The notes beneath the pieces are model-generated. The model ran no database searches. It saw nothing but the letters and a program-made list of their open reading frames with translations, and was not told the origin of the DNA. 64,000 bases of DNA from Nemertoderma westbladi (lineage: Eukaryota; Xenacoelomorpha; Nemertodermatida; Nemertodermatidae), in NCBI GenBank assembly GCA_032718475.1, contig JAUCBJ010000331.1:1-64000 (forward strand), in the 5' to 3' direction. The translations under genes and the position numbers were made by a program. Shown here in pieces: positions 1-11,235 of the stretch; positions within the stretch are counted from its first letter, which is position 1, and each line of letters opens with the position of its first letter.

Positions 1-1264
1 CAATCGTTATTAGTAACCTTTCTCTCTTACCTTCGGTATATCAAGAATATTGGGTTGCGGGGTGATTTATCGTTATTCCAAATATAATAATTCATCAACC
101 ATATTATGAAGAACTGACAGCAAATAGCAGTATAAAACAACAACTGAACAGTTAGGTACATCGGTACATCAGTACCGGTATATCAGCAGTGAGATATTTA
201 CGGAGTGATATTTATCAGTCATCAGTTAAAGGATATATGCCCTTTATAATTAAACCTACCAGTGTACGACTAAAAAGCAGTACAGCACAAAATATTTCTA
301 AGCCGTTCTTTCTTTGGCTCAAGACTGAATGAAAACACTGCACATAGGCATTGCGTCATTTCTAGGAAATTCTCTGTACAAGGAGCCACAAAAACGCTCT
401 CATTGGCTGACTGAGCTGAGAGACGCCGTAGAACAAAGGAAATCAACACGTATGAATGTCAGCTGTTAACCGTAGTCATAGTAACTACTGTTCAAGAGTA
501 GCTATCACTCCTTTGCGTCACAAATTGCCATAGAATCATAAAATATACCTTTCACAATACACATACGGAGGAAATAAGTCTTAGATCCTCTAAAAACACC
601 AATACAGTAATAATACGGTCTCTTACACTTATTAAATCAACTACAGAGTATTTTAATGTAAAAGATAATAAAAATAACAGGGCAATTCAGCAAAGGCTTT
701 TACAGATGGGCCTACCAGCCTACAGGCCTATGTCTGTATGTAGGTAGGCCTACTACTGTACTAAAGGGGGACATCTATTGGTTATTAATATATAACAGTA
801 TAATGAGGTTATTTCTATTTCCCGACAGACAGAGTGGCTGATTTCTGAGGTAGGCGAATCATTAACTTCATCATCTAAGGGCTAGTAAATAATTTTAGTC
901 GCAGGTAGTGTACATTGCTGCATTGCAGCATTGGGATTCAGTGATTGTACATTTGTACACTTATTTATACAGGATACACCAATTACAAATATACAGATAT
1001 AGTACAGTAGTACTGTAGTAAAGGCTGAAAGGTAAGGAAGGATAGATAATTAAACATAGGGAGGGCTAACTAAACTACCGGTACTAACTGTTAAATATCA
1101 CTGTAAATTCATAAATTTGTAGGCCTAATTAATTAATAAAATATAATAAATTAACTTGTAAATTCAGAAATTGTAGGCCTAGCTAGCGTAGCTGTCGCCT
1201 CACAGTCAGACACTATCTAAAAAGACTGAAGACATTAAAGCCCACCTTTTTCTTCACGTTCACA
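1..1264. other. Gene-free 5' flank of the HMGB-like gene
   Basis: AT-rich sequence with no open frame I trust. It has a TATAAAA-like string near 131 and an inverted CCAAT box (ATTGGCTGA) near 399. Many short GTACCGGTAC/CAGTAC and TAGGCCTAC motifs recur here and through the first 11 kb. The segment about 310-475 resembles, in inverted orientation, the segment about 63170-63320. The last bases before 1265 are pyrimidine-rich and could be a 5' leader; no transcription start can be fixed from sequence alone. Confidence 0.4.
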
Positions 1265-1798
1265 ATGAGTACCAAACAAGCAAAGAAAGCTGCGAAACCT
1301 GGTTCACACATTAAGCGGCCGTTGTCGGCCTATTTCTATTTCTCGAACCAACTGCGTGAGCAATATAAGAAGCAGGGCAAACAACTAGCTGTCACCGAAT
1401 TCGCCAAAGAATCTGGCGAGGAATGGAGGAGTTTGACACAGAATCAGAGGAAACCATTTGAACTCAAAGCTCAAACAGATAAAATGAGATACGAAACAGA
1501 GATGGCCCCATACAGAAAGGAAAAAGAAGATAAAGTTAAACGGCCTCCTTCCGCTTATATACTATTCACATCCGATTTCAGGAAGACACTAACTGTAAAG
1601 GAACGGAGCAAAGTTACCCAGGTGATTCGAGATGCGAGCGTCGCATGGAAGGCATTGGGGGCCACCGAGAAGAAGAAGTATGATACTAAAGCGGCGGAGT
1701 TGAAGGCGGCATGGAAGTCGGCCGGAGATTCTAAGGCTGTTACTAACGACATTAAAGATGAGGATGATGATGAGGATTCTGATGAATCAGACGAATAA
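1265..1798 (+). CDS. HMGB-like protein with two HMG boxes and an acidic tail
   Basis: A 177-aa open frame with the architecture of HMGB chromatin proteins, which bind and bend DNA without strong sequence specificity in the nucleus. Box A spans about residues 16-86 (starts IKRPLSAYFYF, with a conserved internal W and the K/R-rich third helix). Box B spans about residues 92-157 (starts VKRPPSAYILF, with WKALGATEKKKY). The last ~16 residues are almost all D, E and S, the usual regulatory acidic tail. The first ATG lies in a good context (CACAATGAG) and is followed at once by a basic Lys/Ala-rich stretch. The coding region is one uninterrupted exon; vertebrate HMGB genes have introns, so this may be an ancestral intronless gene or a retrocopy. 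No frame lesions are seen. Box B is diverged from vertebrate HMGB1, so orthology is not assigned. Confidence 0.85.
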   Translation: MSTKQAKKAAKPGSHIKRPLSAYFYFSNQLREQYKKQGKQLAVTEFAKESGEEWRSLTQNQRKPFELKAQTDKMRYETEMAPYRKEKEDKVKRPPSAYILFTSDFRKTLTVKERSKVTQVIRDASVAWKALGATEKKKYDTKAAELKAAWKSAGDSKAVTNDIKDEDDDEDSDESDE

Positions 1799-2118
1799 CT
1801 GAACCGAAACTCCGAGGATGTCTGTTATGTTATACTCAGTTTTATTTAGGCATATAGAAGTCCAGAAGTCAAGTGCAATGAAACTCAAGAGTGTTTACGT
1901 TTTGTATTCGGTTTAGAAAAGCTTCCAGCAAAGACACACAGTAAATATTTGCTACAAATATGCTGCTAATTGGATCGATATTAATTTTATTCTAAATAAG
2001 CACCATTTTTTTCAACAAAATGTCTGATAATTTAACTTTCAGACTTCCCGATTCTCCATAGTTGTCGCAATTTCGTTTCTCCCAAGTTCAGTATCCCTTT
2101 CAAGTTGATCTATATATG
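1799..2118. other. Presumed 3' UTR and spacer
   Basis: No coding signal. The sequence directly follows the HMGB-like stop codon and is AT-rich. I see no canonical AATAAA close to the stop, so the transcript end is unknown. Confidence 0.35.
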
Positions 2119-2826
2119 TTATGGCCAGTCGTCCACGACTAAGCTTTCCATGTGTTGGTTGCCAGACAAGTAGATCTTGTATGACCTCGTCTTTACTTCT
2201 CCAGCAGTGCCCACTGAACTGAATCTTAATTTGCGTTCACGGAGGGTGGTTGATACAGGTGGTATAGTACCATAGAGCTCGGCGTTTGTCATGTGTTGTC
2301 TCCAGCTGATGTTTAGGGCTGCCCTTAGTAGTCTTGTGTAGCAACCATCAATTCGTTGTTCAAGTGATTTAGTCAGTGTCCAGGTCTCACCCCCATACAC
2401 TTTCCACTGTGGCTCGAAAGAACTTAGTGTTCAGGTGCCTGGAGAGATCTGATTTCCAGATTAGAGAGCAGGGCGATGTCATCCGCAAAGTCGGTGTCTG
2501 TGACTGTAGTTGCCGGATATCTACTACTTCTGCGTTCTTGAAGTGTGAATCCCAGATCTTCACCCTTTGTGGGGGTCCTCATTGCGTAATCCAGCACAAT
2601 TACAAATAGTAATGGTGCTAATGTGTCACCTTGCAGTACGCCAGCCAGGATTGAGAAAACTCAGTTTCACCATCTGGTGAGAGTACCTGCGCTTCTGTGT
2701 CACAATATAACAATCCAATGCCAGCAACAATTACTTCTGGTATTCCATAAGCTCTTAGGATTTCAAGCATTTTATCTCTATGGATTGAGTCGAATGCCTT
2801 CATGAAGTCCACAAAAATCAAGACAG
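2119..2826 (-). mobile_element. Decayed non-LTR retrotransposon (LINE) pol fragment
   Basis: Read on the minus strand from about 2826 to 2119 there are three pieces of a LINE reverse transcriptase. First comes a palm-entry segment (FVDFMKAFDSIHR) with a YGIP motif and GETE. Next is a segment with LAPLLF and LDYAMR ending at FADDIALLSN, the catalytic (Y/F)ADD box. A deletion follows, and then the C-terminal region with YGGETWTLTKSLEQRIDGCYTRLLR and TNAELYG. The pieces lie in different frames with frameshifts near 2610 and 2400, and no endonuclease domain is present. It is a dead 5'-truncated copy. The residues resemble CR1/RTE-like LINEs but I cannot name the clade. Confidence 0.75.
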
Positions 2827-3640
2827 CGACAGCATTGAACCTAATAATATTAATAGGATAAATTATCCATATAAAATAAACGAAACATAAATTTGTAGAC
2901 TTTTCGAAGGTTTGAATGATTTAGATAGTTTTATCCGGAAAACAGAAGGATCGCGAATAATTCTCTTCGGAAACAAAGATAATTTATCTGGTAAATGTTC
3001 TATATTTCCAATATCAATATCAGATAGATTTTTCATTAAACTATTTTAATATTTAATATATATATATATATATTATATGAACCGCGGTTGATGGCTGAAA
3101 ATATGATAAATTATATAAATAAATCAAATTCAAATTTGTTGACCATCACTCAAAGTTGCCATTGGATACCCTAATATCTGTATGGATTAAATATTTTTAT
3201 AATAATTAAATTAAAAAAAATGTTAAATTTTTTTTTATATTGATTAAATAAATATTTTTTCAGCCGTTTCCTAAACTAAGTTTATTGGATATCGTACTAC
3301 TACTAGGATCGGCATGCTGCATTGCAGCTGCATTTTTAATAATGCTGTGCCGGCTTGTCGACAAAATTGCGCCGCCACAACTCCGTATCACCCATTACAT
3401 TTGCTAGATCATCCGCATCTTCAAGGCCAGTGTCCTTTAAGATGCGTCTCAAGAAAGTCATGGGCTGTCCACTAGGGCGGTGCGTTTTTTACTTTTTTTC
3501 GATTTCATTGTTCTACCGGTGCACAAAAGTTGCCAAATGGTAAAAAAATAAGGAAAAAAAAATTTCTTTAAATTTCGTCTATATCTTCACGGATCCCAAG
3601 AGGGTTGAAATTTTGAGCCATCGCGATGCACCATAATGAA
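2827..3640. other. Gene-free AT-rich DNA
   Basis: Very AT-rich, with a short TA dinucleotide run near 3058-3072 and poly-A/T tracts. No gene, RNA or clear transposon signal is seen. Confidence 0.4.
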
Positions 3641-3889
3641 ATTTATAGCAATATTACACATTAATGAAAGATCAATGACTCAAGAAATAACTTCCTGCAT
3701 GCATCAAATGTCATCAAATGGGTCCAAACTTAGTTAGATACCAAAGTTTATTTTTTGGATCAAGGGAACTAGTGCCACAGGCACATGGACAGAACCAACC
3801 ATTTGGCGCAAGTGATGATAATTCTCAATTTTCGCGATGGCCAACTTTGAATTCTCCTATTGCATTAATAATATGCTCATTAGAACCGC

Positions 3890-4320
3890 AATGGCCGATT
3901 TAGTGGGGGTAGACACCTTCGAAACAAACGTAGAGCGAATAGTTCTTGAGATATCGCAGAAAATGTGAAGTCCGGCACAAGTCTACATTACCGCCTTGAC
4001 GTGATATGAACAAATCCCCAAAAAAATTTATTTTGAATTATCTCAAGGAATCAAGAATAGACATATCAGTGCAACAAATTGATTTAGTGTATACAGGCAC
4101 CTTCAAAATTAAAGAGTAGTCATTAATTCACTATAGTTTTTGTACAAAACGTGTGGAATGGGTCAACTCAATACCAAGTATTAATTGGTGGATATAGTCT
4201 TGACATTTTGTAAAATAACTTAAGAACTAATGACTCTACCCTTATTTTGAACGTGTATACACCCACTACATCGATCATTTCTGTGATGTGTATATTCTTG
4301 ATTCCTTGAGATAATTCAAA
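3890..4320. repeat. Foldback (inverted-repeat) element, MITE-like
   Basis: Positions 4032-4059 and 4293-4320 are a perfect 28-bp inverted repeat. The similarity continues inward in diverged form (GTGTATAC, TTCAAAAT, GTCATTA blocks on both arms). A further related block lies to the left at about 3905-3960 (TAGACACCTTCGAAAC, AGTTCTTGAGAT). A single-stranded copy would fold into a long imperfect hairpin. There is no coding capacity and I did not find a target-site duplication, so the MITE label is tentative. Confidence 0.5.
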
Positions 4321-4719
4321 GTATCATTTTTACTGTAGGATATGGTAGGTACAGCCGTACATAGGGTACAGTAATTGTATAAGTAGTAGACTAACCAACC
4401 CTCCCCTATCCACCAGAGACATGCACAAGGCGAAGGAATGCCCAGTCATTGGACTCGTCTTAGTTCTCCCAAAAATGCTTTGTAAACTTCTAATCGTATG
4501 CCAGTAGTCTTATAAATGACGGATTTTTCTCGGTCAAAAAAGCGGACTTTAATCCGGAGAAGTTATCAGTCTATTAGCCGCCAAAATTCGTAGCAATTTT
4601 TTTGACTAATTCACGCTATGTCTTTGCTGAGCTCTGATAGGCTAAAAACTGTCAAAATACAAAGAGAATCGAGAATGGAACAGTGTTTTAATTTATTATT
4701 TCATGTTCAACATTTATCG

Positions 4720-5036
4720 GTGGTACCTACATTACATATATATGTGGTACCTACATTACATATATATGTGGTACCTACATTACATATATATGTGGTACCT
4801 ACATTACATATATATGTGGTACCTACATTACATATATATGTGGTACCTACATTACATATATATGTGGTACCTACATTACATATATATGTGGTACCTACAT
4901 TACATATATATGTGGTACCTACATTACATATATATGTGGTACCTACATTACATATATATGTGGTACCTACATTACATATATATGTGGTACCTACATTACA
5001 TATATATGTGGTACCTAACCTACATTACATATATAT
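4720..5036. repeat. 24-bp tandem array, 12 near-identical copies
   Basis: The unit is a GTGGTACCTAC core followed by ATTACATATATAT. About twelve consecutive copies look identical; the final copy carries an extra 4-bp AACC insertion and then the array stops. Complete identity suggests very recent expansion. Because 24 is divisible by 3, the array gives long repetitive open frames (VPTLHIYV-type) that I treat as spurious. Confidence 0.95.
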
Positions 5037-8000
5037 TGCCATTTTATATTTTAAAACCTAAACATTTTTTTTCATATTCACCGATTTTTTTATGATAAAG
5101 TAGTTAATTGTTTGTTTTCTAAATATAAGATTTAGTTATTTTATATTAAACCTGTAAATATTTATGGTAAATCTTATTCATTAAGTTTGATATTTGGAAT
5201 ATTTATTTACATTTGTTGACATTTTATTGCGAATTTAATTTGTCAGGTTAATTTTTTGTTCTATCTTATGTGTATTTAACGATGGAAGACCTTCCATGAT
5301 TAAACCGTGTCCAGGAATATTTAGCCGTTATTCAGTGACCGCGGAACGTATTGGAACACCAATTTTTTCTACAAATCAGAAACAGAGATAGTTCCACCTC
5401 CAGAATTGTTATTTTCGCTTTCATTCTTTACTAACAAGCGTTTTAAAAGGTTGTGACGGTATTGCTGCTGGCTATGCAAGGATACCAAATATGTAACACA
5501 AACTGAATTTGGTTGGAAAATAGATGAGGTATGGGAATGTTCCAGAATAGGATTTATTTATTAATTAAATATAATATAATAGCCTCGCGCTGATGCAAAA
5601 CCATGCAACTTTCGAACGCCCGCATCTCAGTTATTTTATGACGAAATTCAGATTGTGTTACATATTTGGAATCCTTTCGCGGCCAGCTTTATAACAGTAG
5701 CTACAAATTACTATAAGAATGAATAATAACTGCTGTGTAAAAACGATTGTATCTAAAGAGTGAAAGCGATAATAACAATTCTGGCTAACCCAGTAAGCGG
5801 CCGGGAGGTGAAACTATCTTATGTTTCAAATTTCATTCAATCTCATTTACGATTTGTAGAAAAATTTGGCGGGGAGTCCAGGTACGGTTCCTAAATACAG
5901 TAACGGCACTATATTCCAGAACATGGTGTTTACTTGTGTTTAATGTAAATTCTTCACCTAATGGGTACAGCCGTATGTATGTATGTATAATTTTTGAGGT
6001 AGCTGATAACTCGGATATTTTTACGCAAGTATTTTGTATAGATGTTGTACTACAGGAGAGACCACATGGCATGTTGGATTGCTGGTAACTTTTGCCTCAA
6101 AGAATATCAACCTAGCCACCTTCATTGTCTGTGTCGTTGTGTTTTGTTTTGAGTCTTATTAATTATAATATGTTTATTGAATACATTATTTTAACTTGCG
6201 CCGGGGGGGGGGGGTGGGTATTGATACAAATAATCCCATCTTGGTGGAGTGATTAACTAGTCTCGGCGAATTAACAATGTTAATTATCAATTAATTAAAT
6301 GAACTAACACTAAATTCAACTAGAAAGCCAGCAAGCTGGCTGGAAGGAGCCCGGGGGAAGAATCCTAGCCAAGACTATGACAAATGAACTATGTCAGTCA
6401 GCTGTAGGCCTAGTAAGTAGGCCTAAACTAAACAATTGTCTAAACTGTAAGGCGTGAGGCTAGCTGACTTTGTCGATCGTCCCACATAATAAAAAATTGA
6501 ACTTTGCTACCACTAACAAAAATATAATATGAAGCAAATAATTTCATTATCAAGCACGTTTACATGATTTAAGATTACCGAATATTTATGAAAAAATGCC
6601 CATGATGCACAACCAGGACACCGAGCGAGTGATGACCCTAAACCCACCATAGAACCCCATTTCCATACGAATATTACAACACCGGCTGCTAAGGCAATCA
6701 ACCAATGCTGCATTATAGAACAAAACTAACAATAGAAAGGGGTAGCTATAGTTACTAAAACTAAAACACAAACAAAGCGCAAATATCCTAGCTGTTCCAC
6801 ATTAGTGTCAGTAGCTCTAGTAAGATAATAATAGTGATATCAATTTCATTCAATTTTTTGAATAAATACAAATTATATAATATATTATAGAGCAAATGTA
6901 TAAACAAAAACTCAACTAATATATTATGAAAATTTAAGGTCTAAACAATATGAAACAAAATAATACATTATCAAAGACAAATTAAATTTTAGCATCACAA
7001 CAACTACTGTATATCCAAGAAATTTAACAAAACCGCAAATCAGTCAAAGTGAAAAGGAGGGACAGTTCCCCCCTTCAACCCCCCTTTAAATCAGCACAAA
7101 AGCAAAGTCGCACCCAGACCCAGTCAAGCAGAATAACCTATGGAGATAGATATTATGACAACACACCCGGTTCTTTTAAATTTGTGTGATTTGAGTTTTA
7201 TGTTCGCACCACTATTGAGTTTTATAATATTTGTAAGAAATGTTAAAACTTATCTTATGCCAATGTAGTAATGGTATTCAAATATAATTAAATTAATTTG
7301 CACTATTAATGCTTCAGCTAAAAAATGATGCTAATCCTACAGTATGTAATAAAAAAAATAAGAATATTATTTTTAAGAACTTTCTACATATATCATATAC
7401 AAAATAATCAGCGAATGATTCGTGGAGTAATAATATAATCCTACTGCAGTGGTATAATTTATTTTTTTTATTGACAACTCAACTATTTTCTGTCTATCCC
7501 TGAGAGCTGATAAAGGATGTGTAGACTCAGACAGCAGCCAGCAGCAGGAGGGGTGTAGTCAAGAAATTCTGCCTTGATGGAATTCTATCTCAGGTAGCCC
7601 TGTGCTCAACCATTACTACACAGCTAGCTGCTGCAGCAGCTCAGGGAGGAGTTGTTACTTTACCATTGCTTTTAATTTCGCGACAAAATAATTTCAAAAA
7701 AACGAAATATATCGAATACCACACATTGAATTGATCTGATATTTTGTAACGCGATTACGAACCACCAAAGCAATTTACTTGTAAAATTTCAACAAAGTCG
7801 CCAGGCAGGAAGTGCCTGAACCTAGATAATTATCAGTCAGTCAGTCAGTCAGTGTTATATATCCTGAGATTTTTACAGTAAGTATCCCGCAGATTTTTAC
7901 AGTAAGTATCCCGCCTGTCGAGCGGGCTCCTAATAATAACAACAATTATAATTTTACTTTAATTGCTTGTTTACACTTTACTGTACTAACATTTTCTAAC

Positions 8001-8210
8001 ACTGCATGTAAAGTTACAACAAAGCGAATTGTTTTTTTATGTATTTTTTTATTTTTATTTATTGATAATTTCTATGGTATTTACTGCAATGATACTTATT
8101 AGCTTTACGAGCAAAAGTTAAGCCGTACCGGTAGCTTGTGGCATTGACTCTCGTTTATTGTATGTTAGTTTTCGTGCTGTGGTCCTTTTCTGGCCATTTT
8201 CTTGGCATTT
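5037..8210. other. Gene-free DNA with minor simple repeats
   Basis: No supported gene. Small features: a G-run inside 6201-6218; a CAGT microsatellite near 7836-7853; and directly after it the string TTTTTACAGTAAGTATCCCGC occurring twice in tandem (about 7868-7911). Each copy of that string combines a TTTTTACAG acceptor-like motif with a GTAAGTAT donor-like motif. Otherwise it is AT-rich sequence without recognisable content. Confidence 0.4.
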
Positions 8211-8700
8211 CAATTTTTGGTGTTTGAAATTTTATGCTACTTGTATATTTCGTCCCACCATATAAGCACCAAAATGATACAGTAGTTGAGTTATACCTTT
8301 AATGATTTTTAAAGAGTTGTATCGTAATCACCGACCTTGAAAACCAGTATAGCTTTAGAATTACCCTACCAAAGGCCAAATATTAACAGTTTGTAATTTT
8401 TCCTACTTGTACTTTTCGTTCTGGGACACCAGAATGAAACCAAAAATGATGTTTGCATTACCGGAAATATTTTTAACTAGTTTCATCGTGATCAGCGACC
8501 TTGATTACACCTTCAGAATTATCAAAACAAACACAACAGTTTTCAGTTTGAAATTTTTTTACGGTAACTTTTCGTCCAGGGGGACAAGAATAGCTCCAAA
8601 TAGGCCTATGATGGTTACAATGCCATAAAATATTCTGAACAAGTTTTACTGTGATCAGCGACCCCGAAAACCCTTCAGTATTTTTAACTAAAACAATAAA
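8211..8700. repeat. Diverged tandem triplication, ~160-bp period
   Basis: Three degenerate copies begin at about 8221, 8390 and 8546 (GTTTG[AT]AATTTT). Each continues with an ACTTTTCGTCC-type block, a run containing an AAAATGAT/AATAGC-type segment, a 'GATCAGCGACC' block (CACCGACC in copy 1) and ends in a CTTCAGAATTA/TTTAGAATTA-like block. Divergence between copies is substantial, so this is an old local duplication. No coding function is apparent. Confidence 0.6.
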
Positions 8701-8939
8701 AGAAAGTAGATTTCGACAGTAAGTGGAAGAAGCCGATTTCACCGTCAGTGTTTCTAACAAAAACCAAACTATATTTCGCAATTAAGGGATTTAACAGGTA
8801 GGAGAAGCACTCTGTAAATTAATTACGACATACAGCCTCAGTACTAAAATATTGTACAATGTGTACGTAACAGTTTAGTAGCGTAAAGTTGTTACTACCC
8901 TACCTACTGTACAGTTGCAGCTGTTATTTCCTGAAGAGT

Positions 8940-8964
8940 GGGGGGGGGGGGGGGGGGGGGGGGG
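8940..8964. repeat. Poly-G homopolymer (25 G)
   Basis: An uninterrupted run of G followed by TGACCGGG. Homopolymer runs recur at 36035-36056 (22 G), around 37410 (C) and at 63943-63958. The sequenced length is uncertain in any technology. Confidence 0.9.
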
Positions 8965-10037
8965 TGACCGGGTTGAGAAGCGCCATATATTTTGGAGAGA
9001 AGTGACTGGGGAGGGGCGTGCATATAAAAATAGGCCTACTGTACGCATATTTGGCCTACCAATTGGGGTGACGTTTAGCCTGATTTAACATATCAATTTA
9101 ATTTCGCGAATATTTAATTTCGATATTCACCATTTAAGGTAACATTTAAGGTATTTAATGAAAGTGTAGGTCATAATGGCAGGCTATTCTAACCAAAACA
9201 ATAAACTAAATTTAGGAACACAGTTTACAGTAAAATTTTTACTTATACTGTAGCTATAGGCACTAATTGTTTAATATTAATTTAACATTAACTATGTTAA
9301 GGCTGAAATGAAACACCAATTTATTGGCTTTTTGCCTACTGTACTGTATATAAAGGTTAACGGGAAAAATACGCTATATAACTTATAAATAGAAAGTTAA
9401 GAAAATATAATATTTTTATATTATATAAAATTTATACAGTACAACACGACCAATGAAATAGGTGAATGCGAATAAATAAATTAACAAAAGAAAACAACTC
9501 AATCGTACAGTATAGTATGTATTAAGTAGACCTACTCTGATACAAATACACACACATAACGGCTTATCCTACTTGAGATTCCTCTTTGAAAATTTTGAAT
9601 GAATCTGATTGGATGATTATGACTAATTAAATTCCGATAGATGTCATTTTGTTCTGATAGAGCAGAAGTGTGAATAAATTTCTGATCAGAGAGTTTAAAT
9701 AATGTGTTTTGAGCTCAATTTATTTTTCGATACTTCCTTGAATTTATTTCTGCTCAAAGCAAGCAAATAGTCTGTCGAACCAGGAGGCGACCCGAAGGCA
9801 CGACCTTTCGATAACTGCTATAACCGAAGGTATGGCGGTGGGCTACTCCTATAACAAGATTTCTTCCAGTAATTCAACTGATCCTCATTTTCTTGACCCC
9901 AGTGGATGAAAGACTTAGTATACCGGCGGGGCTCGTACTTTCAACCAATAGATTGTAAGCCCCGCGGCGCTCATGGCTCTATCTATATTAAAATGTGTTA
10001 TTAATTTCGCATACTTATGAGAAATAAATTATTTGGG
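8965..10037. other. Gene-free DNA
   Basis: AT-rich with no supported gene. A GC-richer patch at about 9780-9980 has no frame I recognise. Confidence 0.35.
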
Positions 10038-10315
10038 CCCATGTGAAGAAAACCAGACTTTCTGCCGTTATATTTCACTTTGCAGTTACCCCCATGTGAA
10101 GAATACCAGGTTTTAACCAAAAACACAGGTTTAGAGAAGGGCTGAATCTAGCCAAAACAATAAACGAATTAGTATATGTACAGGTTATAAGACAGAAATA
10201 AGCGCTATAAAACACTTAATAAAGACAAATAAAAAAAAATAAAAAATCTTTATAGATAAAATTCCAATAAAAGGTTGACCGAAAAGTGAAATCCTGGTAT
10301 TCTTCACATGGGCGA
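10038..10315. mobile_element. Candidate MITE with 20-bp perfect inverted repeats
   Basis: CCCATGTGAAGAATACCAGG at 10091-10110 is the exact reverse complement of 10293-10312. A second left copy (GGGCCCATGTGAAGAAAACCAG) begins near 10037, so the left end carries two nested copies about 53 bp apart. The interior (~180 bp) is AT-rich and non-coding. No clear target-site duplication was found, so the superfamily is unassigned. Confidence 0.5.
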
Positions 10316-10433
10316 TTCTTTGATCACATGAAACAATAAAATCCGAATAGTACTATTAATTATGAGAATGTAATAGCATTGAATAAAAATAACAAATTAC
10401 GTCACAGCAGTGTCTTTTTATCCACTATTTTAA

Positions 10434-11176
10434 TTTTGGCGGGCTAATTAAAAGATCTGCTGATAAGAATCAGCTGTCAGCTGATCTCTCAGACACATGT
10501 CATCCCCATCTCAGTAAATCGGTGCCGTACAGCAGTACAGTGTCATCAGGTCAGACCACAGACAGTAAACAGGTAACAGGGTAAAGCTGTAAAGCTGTGT
10601 AAAGCCTCTCGCTCTCACCTGTCAGCCTGTACGCCAGTACCGGTACTACAGCGCCAGACAGCAGTTCTGGCAGTAGGCTCTGTCACTGTCACACTTTGAC
10701 ACTGCCCGATCCCTACCAGCCTACACCTGTACACCTGTACACTGCACACTCAGACACTGCCGCACTGTCTGACTGTATTGTCCAGTCGCCTTGCAGCCTT
10801 GTAGTACTGTAGTAGTCGTTCTACGTTGCAGGTCTCAGGTCTGCAGGTTGCCCAGTTGCCCTAGCACCTTGCTGCCTTGCTTGAACTATCTGCCTGTCGG
10901 TGTCGGTCTGTGTCAAGCTGTCAAGGTGTACGAAATAACACACAGTTATTTAGTACACCTTGATCTGTGTAGAGAAATTAACATTAAAAATACGAAATAA
11001 GCCAACTGCACTGCAACTGCTGTATCCTACAGTCCTACCCCTCAGTATAATTACCGGTACCAGTAGCGGAGTTCTGATATATCACTGTGTATCAGGAGGC
11101 CCCTGCATGTCAGCGTTCGCTCTGGCACTGGCGTTTCACCAGCATCAGGATATCCCATTGTAAACACAACGAAAAA
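10434..11176 (+). promoter_or_regulatory. Likely CKS1 promoter region
   Basis: The region directly upstream of the CKS1 start codon. TTTTGGCGGG at 10434-10443 fits an E2F site, and TTACGTCAC at about 10397-10405, just outside the interval, fits a CRE half-palindrome. Cell-cycle genes of this family are commonly E2F-regulated in animals, so the site is plausible, but it lies ~730 bp from the ATG. The stretch 10490-10960 is unusually rich in CTGTAC, CAGTAC and CTGTC words, a cryptically simple sequence. No TATA box or start site can be assigned. Confidence 0.3.
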
Positions 11177-11235
11177 ATGTCGGCAAAAAACATTTACTAT
11201 TCGGATAAATATACGGATGAGGAATATGAATATCG
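11177..11235 (+). CDS. CKS1: CKS1 exon 1 (coding part)
   Basis: Encodes [19 protein letters not shown] plus two bases of an Arg codon. The start ATG sits in CGAAAAAATGT. The donor CG|GTAAGTT is followed 15 bp later by a second near-copy: GAATATCGGTAA occurs at 11228-11239 and again at 11243-11254. Use of the second donor would add a TAA stop directly after the Arg codon. Confidence 0.93.

Noticed and set aside
4618-5095. Repeat proteins from the 24-bp array (VPTLHIYV and WYLHYIYM types)
   Set aside because: Two plus-strand frames are open at once over the array only; this is a product of a 24-bp unit lacking stops.
10791-11163. Small open frames upstream of CKS1
   Set aside because: They are short, overlap each other in different frames, and lie in low-complexity CTGTAC-rich sequence; no family is recognised.
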